NCBI RefSeq assembly: GCF_024436415.1
Contig: NZ_JAFMZQ010000001.1
Span: 310,001-374,000, forward strand
Length of the DNA: 64,000 nucleotides
Origin: Pedobacter deserti
GTDB lineage: Bacteria; Bacteroidota; Bacteroidia; Sphingobacteriales; Sphingobacteriaceae
Reading direction: 5' to 3'
The notes under the pieces are model-generated. The model saw only the letters and a list, made by a program, of their open reading frames with translations, had not been told where the DNA came from and did no database searches. Position numbers and translations under genes: made by a program. Positions 42,404 to 50,739 of the stretch are shown here, one piece after another. The stretch's first letter is position 1. The number at the start of each line of letters is the position of its first letter.

Positions 42404-44845
42404 CTACTTTACTTCGTAATGGTATATGCTCCGGGCCAAATTTCCTTCCAGGTCAATCCCCTCAACCACAATACGGTAAATGCCTGGCTTGCTGCTGTTG
42501 TAAAAACCAAAAGCTCCGCGGCCTTCATTGTCGGTAGACACATGTGGTTGCCAGTATACGGTAGTCCGGAGATCTGCCGCTGCCTGAGGGGTTCCGTACT
42601 TAGGTACATAGAACTCCCGGGGGGTGTAATACCCTTTAGCGGAATATGTAGTAATGCCCGGCGCCGCTACCAGACGGGCAGAGCCACCGCCGCGCTTAGT
42701 TGTGATCACGAGCACACCGCCGCCGCCTTGCAGACCGTATATTGCGGTATAATTGATGCTTTTGAGTACCTCTATGCTTTCGACGTCGAAGGGGTTAATA
42801 TTGTCCAGAAAATCGGGTTCCATCATCATACCATCCAGCATGATCCGCATGGGCTGATTGCCGTTTCTTAGCAAATAGGCCATGCCATTACGGATCATCA
42901 GTCCGGCTACACGGCCTTGCAGGCATTGGGACAAGGTATTGCACATAGACAACTGCTCGCCCGTGATGATGGCGTCGGCATTGCCCGCTCCATTCAGGTT
43001 GGATGAGTTCTTCGCTTCGTTTTTCTTCTGCACAATGTTGACCTCGTCGAGCACGATGGCCTTCTGGATGAGTCCGCGTTTTCTAAGTTCATCGAACACA
43101 TTACTGCTTGCTTTCAGGTAGGCCGACAAGGCGTCCTGTATGTTGGATGTGATATCGCCACGATTTTTATTCCTGGTTACGGGCTGTCCGGGCTGAGGGT
43201 CCATGCGGATCTCGACATTAGCTCGGTTCTTTGCATTTCTGGCCTGAACCACAAAGGTTGTACTGTCGGGAAAAGCCATCCCCTTGAAACTAAACCGCCC
43301 CTGGGCATCTGTAACCGTATCGGCCGCAAAGAATCCGCCGGTGGTAGAGAATAAGGAGACTGTACTTTGTGGGGAGGGCTTGCCTCCAAGAGTAACAACA
43401 CTGCCGCTTACCTGCAGGTCCTTTTCTGGTTTGAATGCCATCACTGGCTCAGGGCCATTGATAATATCGCCCCAGCGGAAACGCCTCCAACCCTGAGTAA
43501 GCATCAGGTGATCCAGTCGCTGCGCTGTTTCCTCATCGTCTTCAAGAAAATAGCTGTTTGGTTGCTCGATGTAACCGGGAAGGTCTGACGACAAAAGCAG
43601 GCTGGTCAGAATATTCGTCTCGTTCGCTTCATCAGGCGGCACTACCGAAGTGTTAGTAACTGACACCGAAAAACTTCCCTGTACTGGTTTGCCTGAAATA
43701 CTTGCGCGGAGCTGAACCGAGACGCTGTCGGCACCCTCGTATTGCTTTTTTGCCGTATTCACCTGCAGGTCGATGCGATTATTATTGTTCTTCACAAACA
43801 CCAGCCGCTCGCAAACGGGTTGATTTGCAGGGTTGAAAAGAGTTAACTGTACAATTCCGGTCGGTAGGTCCTTTTTGGGGATATTTGCCGTGAAGAGTTG
43901 CTTTTCGGCATTGGAGCGTGCAGTAAAATATACGTTGCCGTTATGCTGGGTAACCAGTTTAAGCTCGCCGGCGACCTGCATTCCGGCACTAATAAGGACA
44001 CGTACGCTGATGGCTTGAGGTGTTTGGTTTACGGAAAGCACGTAGCCGTTGGCCAGCGCACGTGGCAATCTGACCCGCTGCTCTTGTCGGCCGCTGTCGG
44101 ACCGGACGATCGCAGTGTATTCCTGGCCCGGCTGAGGGTTCAGCATAAAACTGCCCATGCCGAGATGCGCTGTCCGGAAACTGGAAATTTCATTACCGCG
44201 GGCGTCTACAATCACACCACTGATGTCCTCGCCCCTGCCAGATGGGTTTAAGGCCTTAACGCCCACTTTGCCGGGCAGGTTTTCGACCAGATTGCCGCCT
44301 TCAGGGAAAAACTGGACATCGATTTTGGGGGCATTGCCGGTTTGAGGTGATTTTACTGCACTGCTGTGGGGCGATGAAGCACCAGAGACCGCCGCGCTTG
44401 CTTGTCCTATCTTTATTGTTTTGTCGAAGAAGTATTCCGGGCCTGCATTGCGCATCCAGCGGGTATAGGCTCTGATGCGATAGTTGCCCGCGGCAAGTGA
44501 ATCGGGGAGTTTAAAATCTCCCCAGCCAATGCCAGATGTGAGGGCCACTTTGCGCTGCTGCCTGATTGAATCAGATTCGCTGATCAGCTCGACATAAAGC
44601 GCAGCACTGATGGTTGATAAGGCGGACGTACGTGCGTTTATGACATAGGCTTTAAACCATATATCTTCACCGGCGGTATAGTAGGGCTTATCGAGGTGAA
44701 GGTGTACTTTTTCCTGAGCATACTGTTCGTTATAAGCCGCGAGCCTTGAAAGCAGCGCCGTAAATGGATCGTCCTGTATCTTTCCCGCGAAAGCCAGACA
44801 AAGGCTCAGGGAGATCAGCGCTGCTAATGCTGGCTTAAATTTCAT
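42404..44845 (-). CDS. TonB-plug/macroglobulin-like secreted protein without barrel
   Basis: An 813-residue exported protein. The N-terminus (MKFKPALAALISLSLCLAFAG) is a signal peptide. Residues about 45-160 resemble a macroglobulin (MG2) domain (VHLHLDKPYYTAGEDIWFKAYV). Further beta domains follow, including a carboxypeptidase-regulatory-like one. Residues about 600-720 carry a TonB-receptor plug signature (LNGAGNADAIITGEQLS, AIYGLQGGGGVLVITTKRGG). It then ends in a short C-terminal beta domain with no 22-strand barrel. Such barrel-less plug proteins are common in Bacteroidota and of unknown function. It lies 5 bases upstream of the enoyl-CoA isomerase gene, so it may share its transcript. 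Confidence 0.8.
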   Translation of the reverse strand: MKFKPALAALISLSLCLAFAGKIQDDPFTALLSRLAAYNEQYAQEKVHLHLDKPYYTAGEDIWFKAYVINARTSALSTISAALYVELISESDSIRQQRKVALTSGIGWGDFKLPDSLAAGNYRIRAYTRWMRNAGPEYFFDKTIKIGQASAAVSGASSPHSSAVKSPQTGNAPKIDVQFFPEGGNLVENLPGKVGVKALNPSGRGEDISGVIVDARGNEISSFRTAHLGMGSFMLNPQPGQEYTAIVRSDSGRQEQRVRLPRALANGYVLSVNQTPQAISVRVLISAGMQVAGELKLVTQHNGNVYFTARSNAEKQLFTANIPKKDLPTGIVQLTLFNPANQPVCERLVFVKNNNNRIDLQVNTAKKQYEGADSVSVQLRASISGKPVQGSFSVSVTNTSVVPPDEANETNILTSLLLSSDLPGYIEQPNSYFLEDDEETAQRLDHLMLTQGWRRFRWGDIINGPEPVMAFKPEKDLQVSGSVVTLGGKPSPQSTVSLFSTTGGFFAADTVTDAQGRFSFKGMAFPDSTTFVVQARNAKNRANVEIRMDPQPGQPVTRNKNRGDITSNIQDALSAYLKASSNVFDELRKRGLIQKAIVLDEVNIVQKKNEAKNSSNLNGAGNADAIITGEQLSMCNTLSQCLQGRVAGLMIRNGMAYLLRNGNQPMRIMLDGMMMEPDFLDNINPFDVESIEVLKSINYTAIYGLQGGGGVLVITTKRGGGSARLVAAPGITTYSAKGYYTPREFYVPKYGTPQAAADLRTTVYWQPHVSTDNEGRGAFGFYNSSKPGIYRIVVEGIDLEGNLARSIYHYEVK

Positions 44846-44860
44846 ATTCAGTGCATCAGG

Positions 44861-45397
44861 TTAAAACTTATTTTTCCACATCATACTTTCCACAGGCCTG
44901 GTGGTCTTGTTGTTATATTTTGCGTTGCTTTTGGTATTATACATAGTGGCAATATCGCCCTCTACCTTAAAATAGATCAGTTGTCCAATTGGCATCCCGG
45001 CATATACGCGTACCGGCTGCGCACAGGATATTTCCAGTGTCCAGGTATTGCAAAAGCCCACGTCGCCTTTACCTGCTGTAGCATGGATGTCGATACCCAG
45101 CCGGCCGGTGCTCGACTTGCCTTCCAGGAAAGGTATGTGTTTGTGCGTTTCTGTATACTCTAACGTAACGCCCAGATATAAAGTGCCCGGCTGAAGGACA
45201 TATCCCTCTTTTGGTATCTCGAAATGATCGATCTGATTATGTGCTTTGGCATCCAGTACGCGGTCTTTATAGGTAGCGAGGTACTTTCCGAGGTGTACAT
45301 CGTATGAATTGGTGCCAAGGCACTCTATCTTAAAGGGTTCTATAATGATGTTCCCGTTGTCAATTTCTTCAAGAATGCGTTTGTCAGATAGTATCAT
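44861..45397 (-). CDS. dcd: dCTP deaminase
   Basis: Converts dCTP to dUTP for dTMP synthesis. The 178 residues read MILSDKRILEEIDNGNIIIEPF, GTNSYDVHLGKYL, PGTLYLGVTLEYTETHKHIPFLEGKSSTGRLGIDIHATAGKGDVGFCNTWTLEIS and GMPIGQLIYFKVEG. These match the Dcd trimer family, with the catalytic Glu in TLEIS. The GKSSTGR and GQLIYF segments are the nucleotide-binding parts. It is divergent from the phosphopantetheinyl transferase gene. The next gene on its strand, the TonB-plug protein, follows 15 bases downstream. Confidence 0.92.
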   Translation of the reverse strand: MILSDKRILEEIDNGNIIIEPFKIECLGTNSYDVHLGKYLATYKDRVLDAKAHNQIDHFEIPKEGYVLQPGTLYLGVTLEYTETHKHIPFLEGKSSTGRLGIDIHATAGKGDVGFCNTWTLEISCAQPVRVYAGMPIGQLIYFKVEGDIATMYNTKSNAKYNNKTTRPVESMMWKNKF

Positions 45398-45461
45398 TTT
45401 ACAAGTATTTGGACGAAATTATGATTAATTTAAGATACTTTTGCATAGATTTCTAAAAGAG

Positions 45462-46103
45462 ATGCCGGTAGTTTTTAATAAAGATATCGACGATGATACC
45501 ATGCTCGCCGTATGGAAAATCGAAGAAACGGAAGCTGAACTTCTTGCGAGCCTCCAGCTCAGACAGCACGAGCACGATGTTATTGCAACCCTGAATCATG
45601 GCAAACGTTTGCTGCACTGGCTGAGCACGCGAGTGCTGCTCAGGAAAATGCTCAACACTGCTGAATATATTGATTGCCAGCTTGATGAGCATGGCAAACC
45701 TTACCTGCCGGGTTTGGGCTATCATATTTCACTGAGCCATTCTTACGATTATGCCGCCGTAATGGTAGGCAAAACGCGGAAAGTTGGTGTGGATATAGAA
45801 CTTATCAAACACAAGATCAAAGGCATACGCCATAAATTTCTTTCGGATTCGGAACTGTCGCAAAAGCAGATTGGGGACAATACGGAGGGTTTGTATGTAT
45901 GCTGGTGCGCGAAGGAAGCCATTTACAAGTGGAATGGACGTAGGGGTCTGGAGTTTAAGCAGGACATCCACATAAAACCTTTCAAGTTGAAACAGGAAGG
46001 TACGCTCCGGGCTGTGGCCGACTTACCGGAGGGACCGGCAGAACTTGAAGTGACATATTTTAAAATGGGCGGGGATTATATGCTGGGCTATGTCGTCGGT
46101 TAA
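45462..46103 (+). CDS. 4'-phosphopantetheinyl transferase (Sfp-like)
   Basis: Attaches the phosphopantetheine arm of CoA to carrier proteins. 213 residues; the ATG at 45462 is chosen because an in-frame TTG seven codons upstream lacks support. The two signature motifs are present: KVGVDIELI (Asp111/Glu113, magnesium) and WCAKEAIYKWNGR (Lys151/Glu152). The length and motifs fit the Sfp/EntD subfamily, broad in carrier specificity. Its stop overlaps the start of the LipB fusion by 14 bases, so the two are translationally linked. LipB takes octanoyl groups from acyl carrier protein, which gives a functional theme. Confidence 0.9.
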   Translation: MPVVFNKDIDDDTMLAVWKIEETEAELLASLQLRQHEHDVIATLNHGKRLLHWLSTRVLLRKMLNTAEYIDCQLDEHGKPYLPGLGYHISLSHSYDYAAVMVGKTRKVGVDIELIKHKIKGIRHKFLSDSELSQKQIGDNTEGLYVCWCAKEAIYKWNGRRGLEFKQDIHIKPFKLKQEGTLRAVADLPEGPAELEVTYFKMGGDYMLGYVVG

Positions 46104-47439
46104 CAAAGAGGTTAATTTCTTGGACTGGGGACTGCTGGACTATCAGGAGGCCTGGGACCGGCAGGAGGAACTTTTTAATGCAACGGTAGCTTTGAAGACA
46201 CGCAACCGGACGGAGCAGCTTGCGTTACAAACACCCAATTACCTGGTATTTTGCGAGCATCCGCATGTATATACACTGGGTAAAAGCGGTAGCCCTGAAA
46301 ACCTGCTGCTGGACGAGTTTGGACTTAGGGAAAAGCAGGCAACCTATTATAAGATCAACCGGGGCGGTGATATTACCTATCACGGACCAGGTCAGATTGT
46401 GGGCTACCCTATTCTGGATCTGGACAATTTCTTTACGGATATCCATCTTTACCTTCGAACGCTGGAAGAGGCGGTGATCCTGACCTTGGCCGACTATGGT
46501 ATTGAAGCCGGCCGGTACCCGGGTTACACCGGCGTGTGGCTGGATGCCGACAATGAGCGGGCGCGAAAGATCTGCGCTATGGGGGTAAGGTGCAGCCGCT
46601 GGGTAACCATGCATGGCTTTGCATTTAACGTGAATGCGGATCTGGACTATTTCAGACATATTGTTCCCTGCGGTATAGACGACAAAGATGTAACCTCTAT
46701 GCAGCGGGAACTGGGCAGGCAGCTTGATATGGAAGAGGTGAAGATCCGGCTCAGAGGCCATATTGCCAGCTTATTTCACATGAGGCTGGTTGACACTAAG
46801 ACTAAGGGTCAGACGCGGGGCGGTCGGTTGAACTATCTTGCGCTCGGCGATTCCTATACGATTGGCGAAGCTGTAGCATCCGACAAGAATTTTCCGAGCC
46901 AGTTCGTGGATTTGATGGCCGATACGGAATGGCAGATTAGTGAACCTAGGATTATAGCTACTACAGGCTGGACCACGAGTGAACTGCAGGAAGCCATCGA
47001 CGCCGCACAGCTTGTGTCCGGTTACGATATAGTGACCTTACTGATTGGGGTGAACAACCAGTATAGGGGCGAAGACCTGGAGAGTTACCGCCAGGAATTC
47101 AGGTTGCTACTGGAAAGGACGCTTAGCCTTGCCGGAGGGAAAAAGTCGGGGGTGTATGTGATTTCCATTCCTGACTGGGGCCTTACTCCTTTCGCTAGAG
47201 AAAGTGGTCGAGATCTGGATCAAATCAGCACGGAAATTGACGCTTTTAATGCGGTTAACAGGCAAGAGACGCAAGATTTGGGCCTCAGCTATATTGACAT
47301 CACACCAGATTCCCGGCTGGCCAAAAGCGATTTGTCGCTCCTGGCTCCGGATGGTCTACACCCTTCGGAAAAAATGTATGCCGCCTGGGCGGGGAAACTC
47401 GCGTCGGTTGTTTTAACTGCGCTCAGGTCAGCGCAGTAA
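46090..47439 (+). CDS. lipB: Octanoyltransferase LipB fused to SGNH hydrolase
   Basis: One continuous 449-residue frame with two enzymes. Residues 1-235 are LipB, which moves octanoyl from ACP to lipoyl domains: GGDITYHGPGQ, Lys160 in ARKICAMGVR and Cys194 in IVPCGIDDKDVTS are the expected catalytic features. Residues about 247-449 are a complete SGNH/GDSL hydrolase: LNYLALGDSYTIGE (Ser255), IGVNNQY (Asn block) and APDGLHPSE (Asp421, His424). Only about 12 linker residues separate the domains. A TTG at 46828 (residue 247) lies exactly where stand-alone SGNH proteins start, so internal initiation is possible. It overlaps the phosphopantetheinyl transferase 3' end. Confidence 0.9.
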   Translation: MSSVNKEVNFLDWGLLDYQEAWDRQEELFNATVALKTRNRTEQLALQTPNYLVFCEHPHVYTLGKSGSPENLLLDEFGLREKQATYYKINRGGDITYHGPGQIVGYPILDLDNFFTDIHLYLRTLEEAVILTLADYGIEAGRYPGYTGVWLDADNERARKICAMGVRCSRWVTMHGFAFNVNADLDYFRHIVPCGIDDKDVTSMQRELGRQLDMEEVKIRLRGHIASLFHMRLVDTKTKGQTRGGRLNYLALGDSYTIGEAVASDKNFPSQFVDLMADTEWQISEPRIIATTGWTTSELQEAIDAAQLVSGYDIVTLLIGVNNQYRGEDLESYRQEFRLLLERTLSLAGGKKSGVYVISIPDWGLTPFARESGRDLDQISTEIDAFNAVNRQETQDLGLSYIDITPDSRLAKSDLSLLAPDGLHPSEKMYAAWAGKLASVVLTALRSAQ

Positions 47440-48154
47440 GGTGGTTATAGTCTTTCACCAGGGTTCTGAGGAACTGCAATTCATTCATGCCTTCGGGAAG
47501 CGACAGTCCTAATTTAGTACTTACTCTGCCTGCCATAGCGAGTACGATACCAGGGTTTTTAGATAATTCGTAGGTACGGATGACTTCGTGAATCAATTCA
47601 ATATCCCGGTCGCCCAGTTCGGTGACCACACTAAACACTGGCTGGTAATCCTGCGCGTCTTCCTGAAGAAAAGCGATCTGTCCGATTTCTGTCCGCTTTT
47701 CGGTTTTTATGACCGTTGTTCCAGCCGCAATGTCCCCTATACGTTGCTTTTTTTCGGAAAGCGCTACACAGATAAGTCCCCCCACCTGCGCGGTAAGCAC
47801 GAAGTCGACAATCCTGAACAGCCAGCGTAGCAGGTATTGACCCAGGGTGGGTTGACCGCCGTCCAGGCTGATCACTTTGATCTTCATGATCCGCTTACCT
47901 ACACTTTGCCCGTTCATAAAGATCTCGCACAGCAGATTGTAGAATACGTAGCATGCATAGAAAGCAATCATGAGGCCGATAGCCAAATATCCCGAGCCCT
48001 GGGTTTTGGCGGTAACGCCACCGATCATTAGCGCTATAAAACCGGCGATAAACATGGCCAGATCTATTAATCTTGCAACGATTCTTTCGCCCAGTCCGGC
48101 CACAGGATAGTCAATCCTGACGTGCTGCGCTGTATTAACGTGTACGGTTTCCAT
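47423..48154 (-). CDS. RDD-family membrane protein
   Basis: A 243-residue protein. The start METVHVNTAQHVRIDYPVAG is typical of Bacteroidota RDD proteins; a TTG-like upstream frame is not used. The RDD domain (about 18-150) has GLGERIVARLIDLAMFIAGF, a second helix pair, and GQSVGKRIMKIKVISLDGG with the conserved Arg and Asp residues. The C-terminal part is soluble. Its 3' end overlaps the LipB fusion by 17 bases (convergent). It is divergent from spoIIM and probably belongs to the same functional locus. Confidence 0.85.
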   Translation of the reverse strand: METVHVNTAQHVRIDYPVAGLGERIVARLIDLAMFIAGFIALMIGGVTAKTQGSGYLAIGLMIAFYACYVFYNLLCEIFMNGQSVGKRIMKIKVISLDGGQPTLGQYLLRWLFRIVDFVLTAQVGGLICVALSEKKQRIGDIAAGTTVIKTEKRTEIGQIAFLQEDAQDYQPVFSVVTELGDRDIELIHEVIRTYELSKNPGIVLAMAGRVSTKLGLSLPEGMNELQFLRTLVKDYNHLTALT

Positions 48155-48181
48155 GAAACCAAACTTAAAATTTTTTAGTTG

Positions 48182-48196
48182 CAAAAATAATTTTTG
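48182..48196. promoter_or_regulatory. Overlapping divergent promoters of RDD and SpoIIM genes
   Basis: CAAAAATA at 48182-48189 reads TATTTTTG on the minus strand, a perfect -7 element for the RDD gene. The plus strand reads TAATTTTTG at 48188-48196, one base longer than the consensus, for spoIIM. The two overlap by two bases, so they could not fire together. Confidence 0.4.
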
Positions 48197-48225
48197 TGCT
48201 TATTTTAACGGAATAAAACGCCCTT

Positions 48226-49194
48226 ATGAGAGAAGCTCTTTTTGTTAAGCAAAATTCCGGTAAATGGAAGCGCTATGAGCAAATGGAAGCTGCTACGCCG
48301 GACGAGCTTGCGGAGCGTTTCGTAGAAATCACGAACGATCTGGCTTATGCCAAAACTTTCTACCCGCAATCTAAAACCACGGCTTATCTTAATGGCGCTG
48401 CCTCCTTACTACACCAGTCGATCTATAAAAACAAAAGGGAACGTTCGTCACGTATTTTAAAATTCTGGACGGCAGAGCTTCCGCAGCTTTTCTACAAACA
48501 CCGTCTTGAACTGTTGTATGCCTTCATCTTTTTCATGGTATTCAATGCTGTTGGCGTGCTGTCGGCAGCCTATGACGACACTTTCGTTCGCCTGATTATG
48601 GGTGATGCTTATGTAAATATGACGCTGGAAAACATCGCTGCAGGTGATCCTTTCGGCGTTTACAAACGCTCCGGGGAAATCGCCATGTTTCTGCGCATTG
48701 CGGCAAACAATGTCCAGGTTTGTCTTATGACTTTTGTTGCCGGAATCTTTTTCTCGATTGGTACGCTCGGTATCCTTCTTCGCAATGGCGTAATGATAGG
48801 TTCCTTTCACTGCTTTTTCTTTAGCCAGGGCCTGGGCGCGGAAAGTATTCTTGTGATCTGGATTCACGGGGTGCTGGAGATATCTGCTATTATTTTGTCG
48901 GGAGCGGCTGGCCTGGTGCTGGGCAGGGGACTACTGTTCCCCGAAACCTACAACCGGCGGCAGGCATTTATGCGCGGAGCGAAGGAAGGCATCAAGATCG
49001 CAATTGGTATTGTGCCGATCGTTATTGCCGCAGCATTTTTAGAGGGCTTCGTGACCAGGCACACAGAGATGCCATTAGGTTTAAGCATCAGTATCCTGGC
49101 TTTGTCGTTTATCTTTATATTATGGTATGTTGTTATATACCCCTGGAAGCTGGCAAAAAAGACTAAAACGCTATATCATGCAAAACAAGATTGA
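48226..49194 (+). CDS. SpoIIM-like membrane protein (stage II sporulation M family)
   Basis: A 322-residue protein with an N-terminal soluble helical part (about 1-95) and five or more membrane helices. The family pattern is visible: FYKHRLELLYAFIFFMVFNAVGVL, NNVQVCLMTFVAGIFFSIGTLGILLRNGVMIG, and ESILVIWIHGVLEISAIILSGAAGL. In non-sporulating Bacteroidota these are routinely encoded with MoxR ATPases, DUF58, RDD and DUF4129 proteins. The role is unknown. It is the first plus-strand gene of the locus, and its 3' end overlaps the next gene by 17 bases. Confidence 0.85.
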   Translation: MREALFVKQNSGKWKRYEQMEAATPDELAERFVEITNDLAYAKTFYPQSKTTAYLNGAASLLHQSIYKNKRERSSRILKFWTAELPQLFYKHRLELLYAFIFFMVFNAVGVLSAAYDDTFVRLIMGDAYVNMTLENIAAGDPFGVYKRSGEIAMFLRIAANNVQVCLMTFVAGIFFSIGTLGILLRNGVMIGSFHCFFFSQGLGAESILVIWIHGVLEISAIILSGAAGLVLGRGLLFPETYNRRQAFMRGAKEGIKIAIGIVPIVIAAAFLEGFVTRHTEMPLGLSISILALSFIFILWYVVIYPWKLAKKTKTLYHAKQD

Positions 49195-50026
49195 ATTTAA
49201 GAAGGCCCGCGACTTTGGGGAAATGATCGGGGACACGTTTGTTTTTATCAAACAGAACTTTAAGCCGCTCATGCGCACACTCCTGTATCTTACCGGATTC
49301 TTCTTTCTGGCCGCGATTCTGGCGACGATGTTTCAACAACTGGATATGCGCAAGGAGGTTTGGGGCAGCGGTTATATGGATCCGACGAATCTTTCCATGG
49401 GCATGGCGGTAAAGTCTCTGACGGCGATGGTGTTTATGCTTCTTACTTATACAGCGCTTTACGTAACTGTTTTGAGTTATGTTGATCTCTATGTGCAAAA
49501 AGGAAATGTTGCCCCTGATAATTCAGAGGTTTGGGCTTATTTCAGATATTATTACTTTCGCCTGCTGGGCAGCAGCTTACTGTGGACCATCATACTGGTC
49601 ATTGCCTTTGTTTTGCTTGTTATACCAGCAATATATTTGTGGCCGATCATGGTTTTGTTCATGCCAGTGATGGTGATGGAAAATACTAGTTTTGACAAGG
49701 GCATGAGCCGTTCTTTCAAATTGCTGAAAGGGCAATGGTGGGCAAGCGCCGGCACATTACTCGTTTCTTTTCTTATCACGGCGGCCACGAGTCTTGTGGT
49801 GTCGGTGCCGAATTCCTTTCTGAATATTTTGAATACTTTTTCCCCGGAATCACGCGGGGGCAGTAACCTGACAATCATCCTGTCGTCTATCCTTCAACAC
49901 CTTCCTGCATTGTTTTCCGTCATACCAATCATTACTTCAGCCTTGCTTTACTATAGCCTGGTGGAGAAGCAGGAAAATGCAGGATTGCTTGACCGAATAG
50001 ATAAGTTTGGTGAAGAGCCTTTATGA
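49178..50026 (+). CDS. Hypothetical membrane protein of the MoxR locus
   Basis: A 282-residue protein with about six predicted membrane segments (LLYLTGFFFLAAILATMF; SLTAMVFMLLTYTALYVTVLSY; WTIILVIAFVLLVIPAIYLWPIMVLFMPVMVM among them). The start MQNKIEFKKARDFGEMIGD is chosen because it overlaps spoIIM in the usual coupled way; an earlier in-frame start would extend far into spoIIM. Near the middle, FDKGMSRSFKLLKGQWWASAG recalls a motif in DUF975-like membrane proteins, though this is uncertain. It is followed by the DUF4129 gene in the same transcript, overlapping it by 4 bases. Confidence 0.7.
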   Translation: MQNKIEFKKARDFGEMIGDTFVFIKQNFKPLMRTLLYLTGFFFLAAILATMFQQLDMRKEVWGSGYMDPTNLSMGMAVKSLTAMVFMLLTYTALYVTVLSYVDLYVQKGNVAPDNSEVWAYFRYYYFRLLGSSLLWTIILVIAFVLLVIPAIYLWPIMVLFMPVMVMENTSFDKGMSRSFKLLKGQWWASAGTLLVSFLITAATSLVVSVPNSFLNILNTFSPESRGGSNLTIILSSILQHLPALFSVIPIITSALLYYSLVEKQENAGLLDRIDKFGEEPL

Positions 50027-50739
50027 TGCGTAACGTTCTCCTGGCATTCATACTGTTCAGCTTTTTTTCTGGGAGCAGCGCCTGGTTGCACCCGGCCCGG
50101 ACGGCAACGGCTCTGCCCGTGCCGCCGGAGCGCATTCTTTTGCGAGAGTTCGATAAAAAGCGGATCGACACGTACCGCTTGCAAAAGGATTTCCGGTACG
50201 ATGGGCAGGTACCGCTGAATGAAAACCTTCTTCAGAAGCTATGGCGGAAACTTCAGGAGCAGTTAGACAGATTCGGAGCCAAAACCGGAATCTTTACATG
50301 GCTTTACTATGTGGTATGGGCAACGGCTGTTCTGGTTTTCGTTTACCTGGTTCTTCGAATTTCAGGGCTGAATCTGCACCTGTTTACCCATACACCTAAA
50401 ATTACAGCTGTGCCTTATCGGGAGGCAGAAGATAACATCCATGAAATTGATTTCGATCAGGAAATAGCGCAGGCGATTGATAGGGGGAACTACCGGGTGG
50501 CGGTACGTTTGTATTATCTGCTTAGCCTCAAAAAGCTTAATGAACGCGAACTGATCAGCTGGCAGGCCGACAAAACGAACCAGGTTTATCTGCGCGAACT
50601 TCAGGACGAGGCCAACAGGACGGCTTTCGGCCGGCTGACCAGCCGATTCGAGTATGTTTGGTACGGCGGTTTTGGCGTTGAAAAGTCAGATTTCGCACAA
50701 CTCAAAACAGAGTTCGACCAATTTCACCGGAGCTTATGA
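50023..50739 (+). CDS. DUF4129 membrane protein
   Basis: 238 residues. The N-terminus is a signal-anchor (NVLLAFILFSFFSG), followed by a proline-containing stretch, then a membrane segment (about 92-114) YVVWATAVLVFVYLVLRI. The cytoplasmic DUF4129 part (about 140-238) reads IDFDQEIAQAIDRGNYRVAVRLYYLLSLKKLNE and ends with FEYVWYGGFGVEKSDFAQLK. Such domains occur with transglutaminase or MoxR systems. It overlaps the previous gene by 4 bases and the next by 4 bases, so translation is coupled through the block. Confidence 0.88.
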   Translation: MMRNVLLAFILFSFFSGSSAWLHPARTATALPVPPERILLREFDKKRIDTYRLQKDFRYDGQVPLNENLLQKLWRKLQEQLDRFGAKTGIFTWLYYVVWATAVLVFVYLVLRISGLNLHLFTHTPKITAVPYREAEDNIHEIDFDQEIAQAIDRGNYRVAVRLYYLLSLKKLNERELISWQADKTNQVYLRELQDEANRTAFGRLTSRFEYVWYGGFGVEKSDFAQLKTEFDQFHRSL

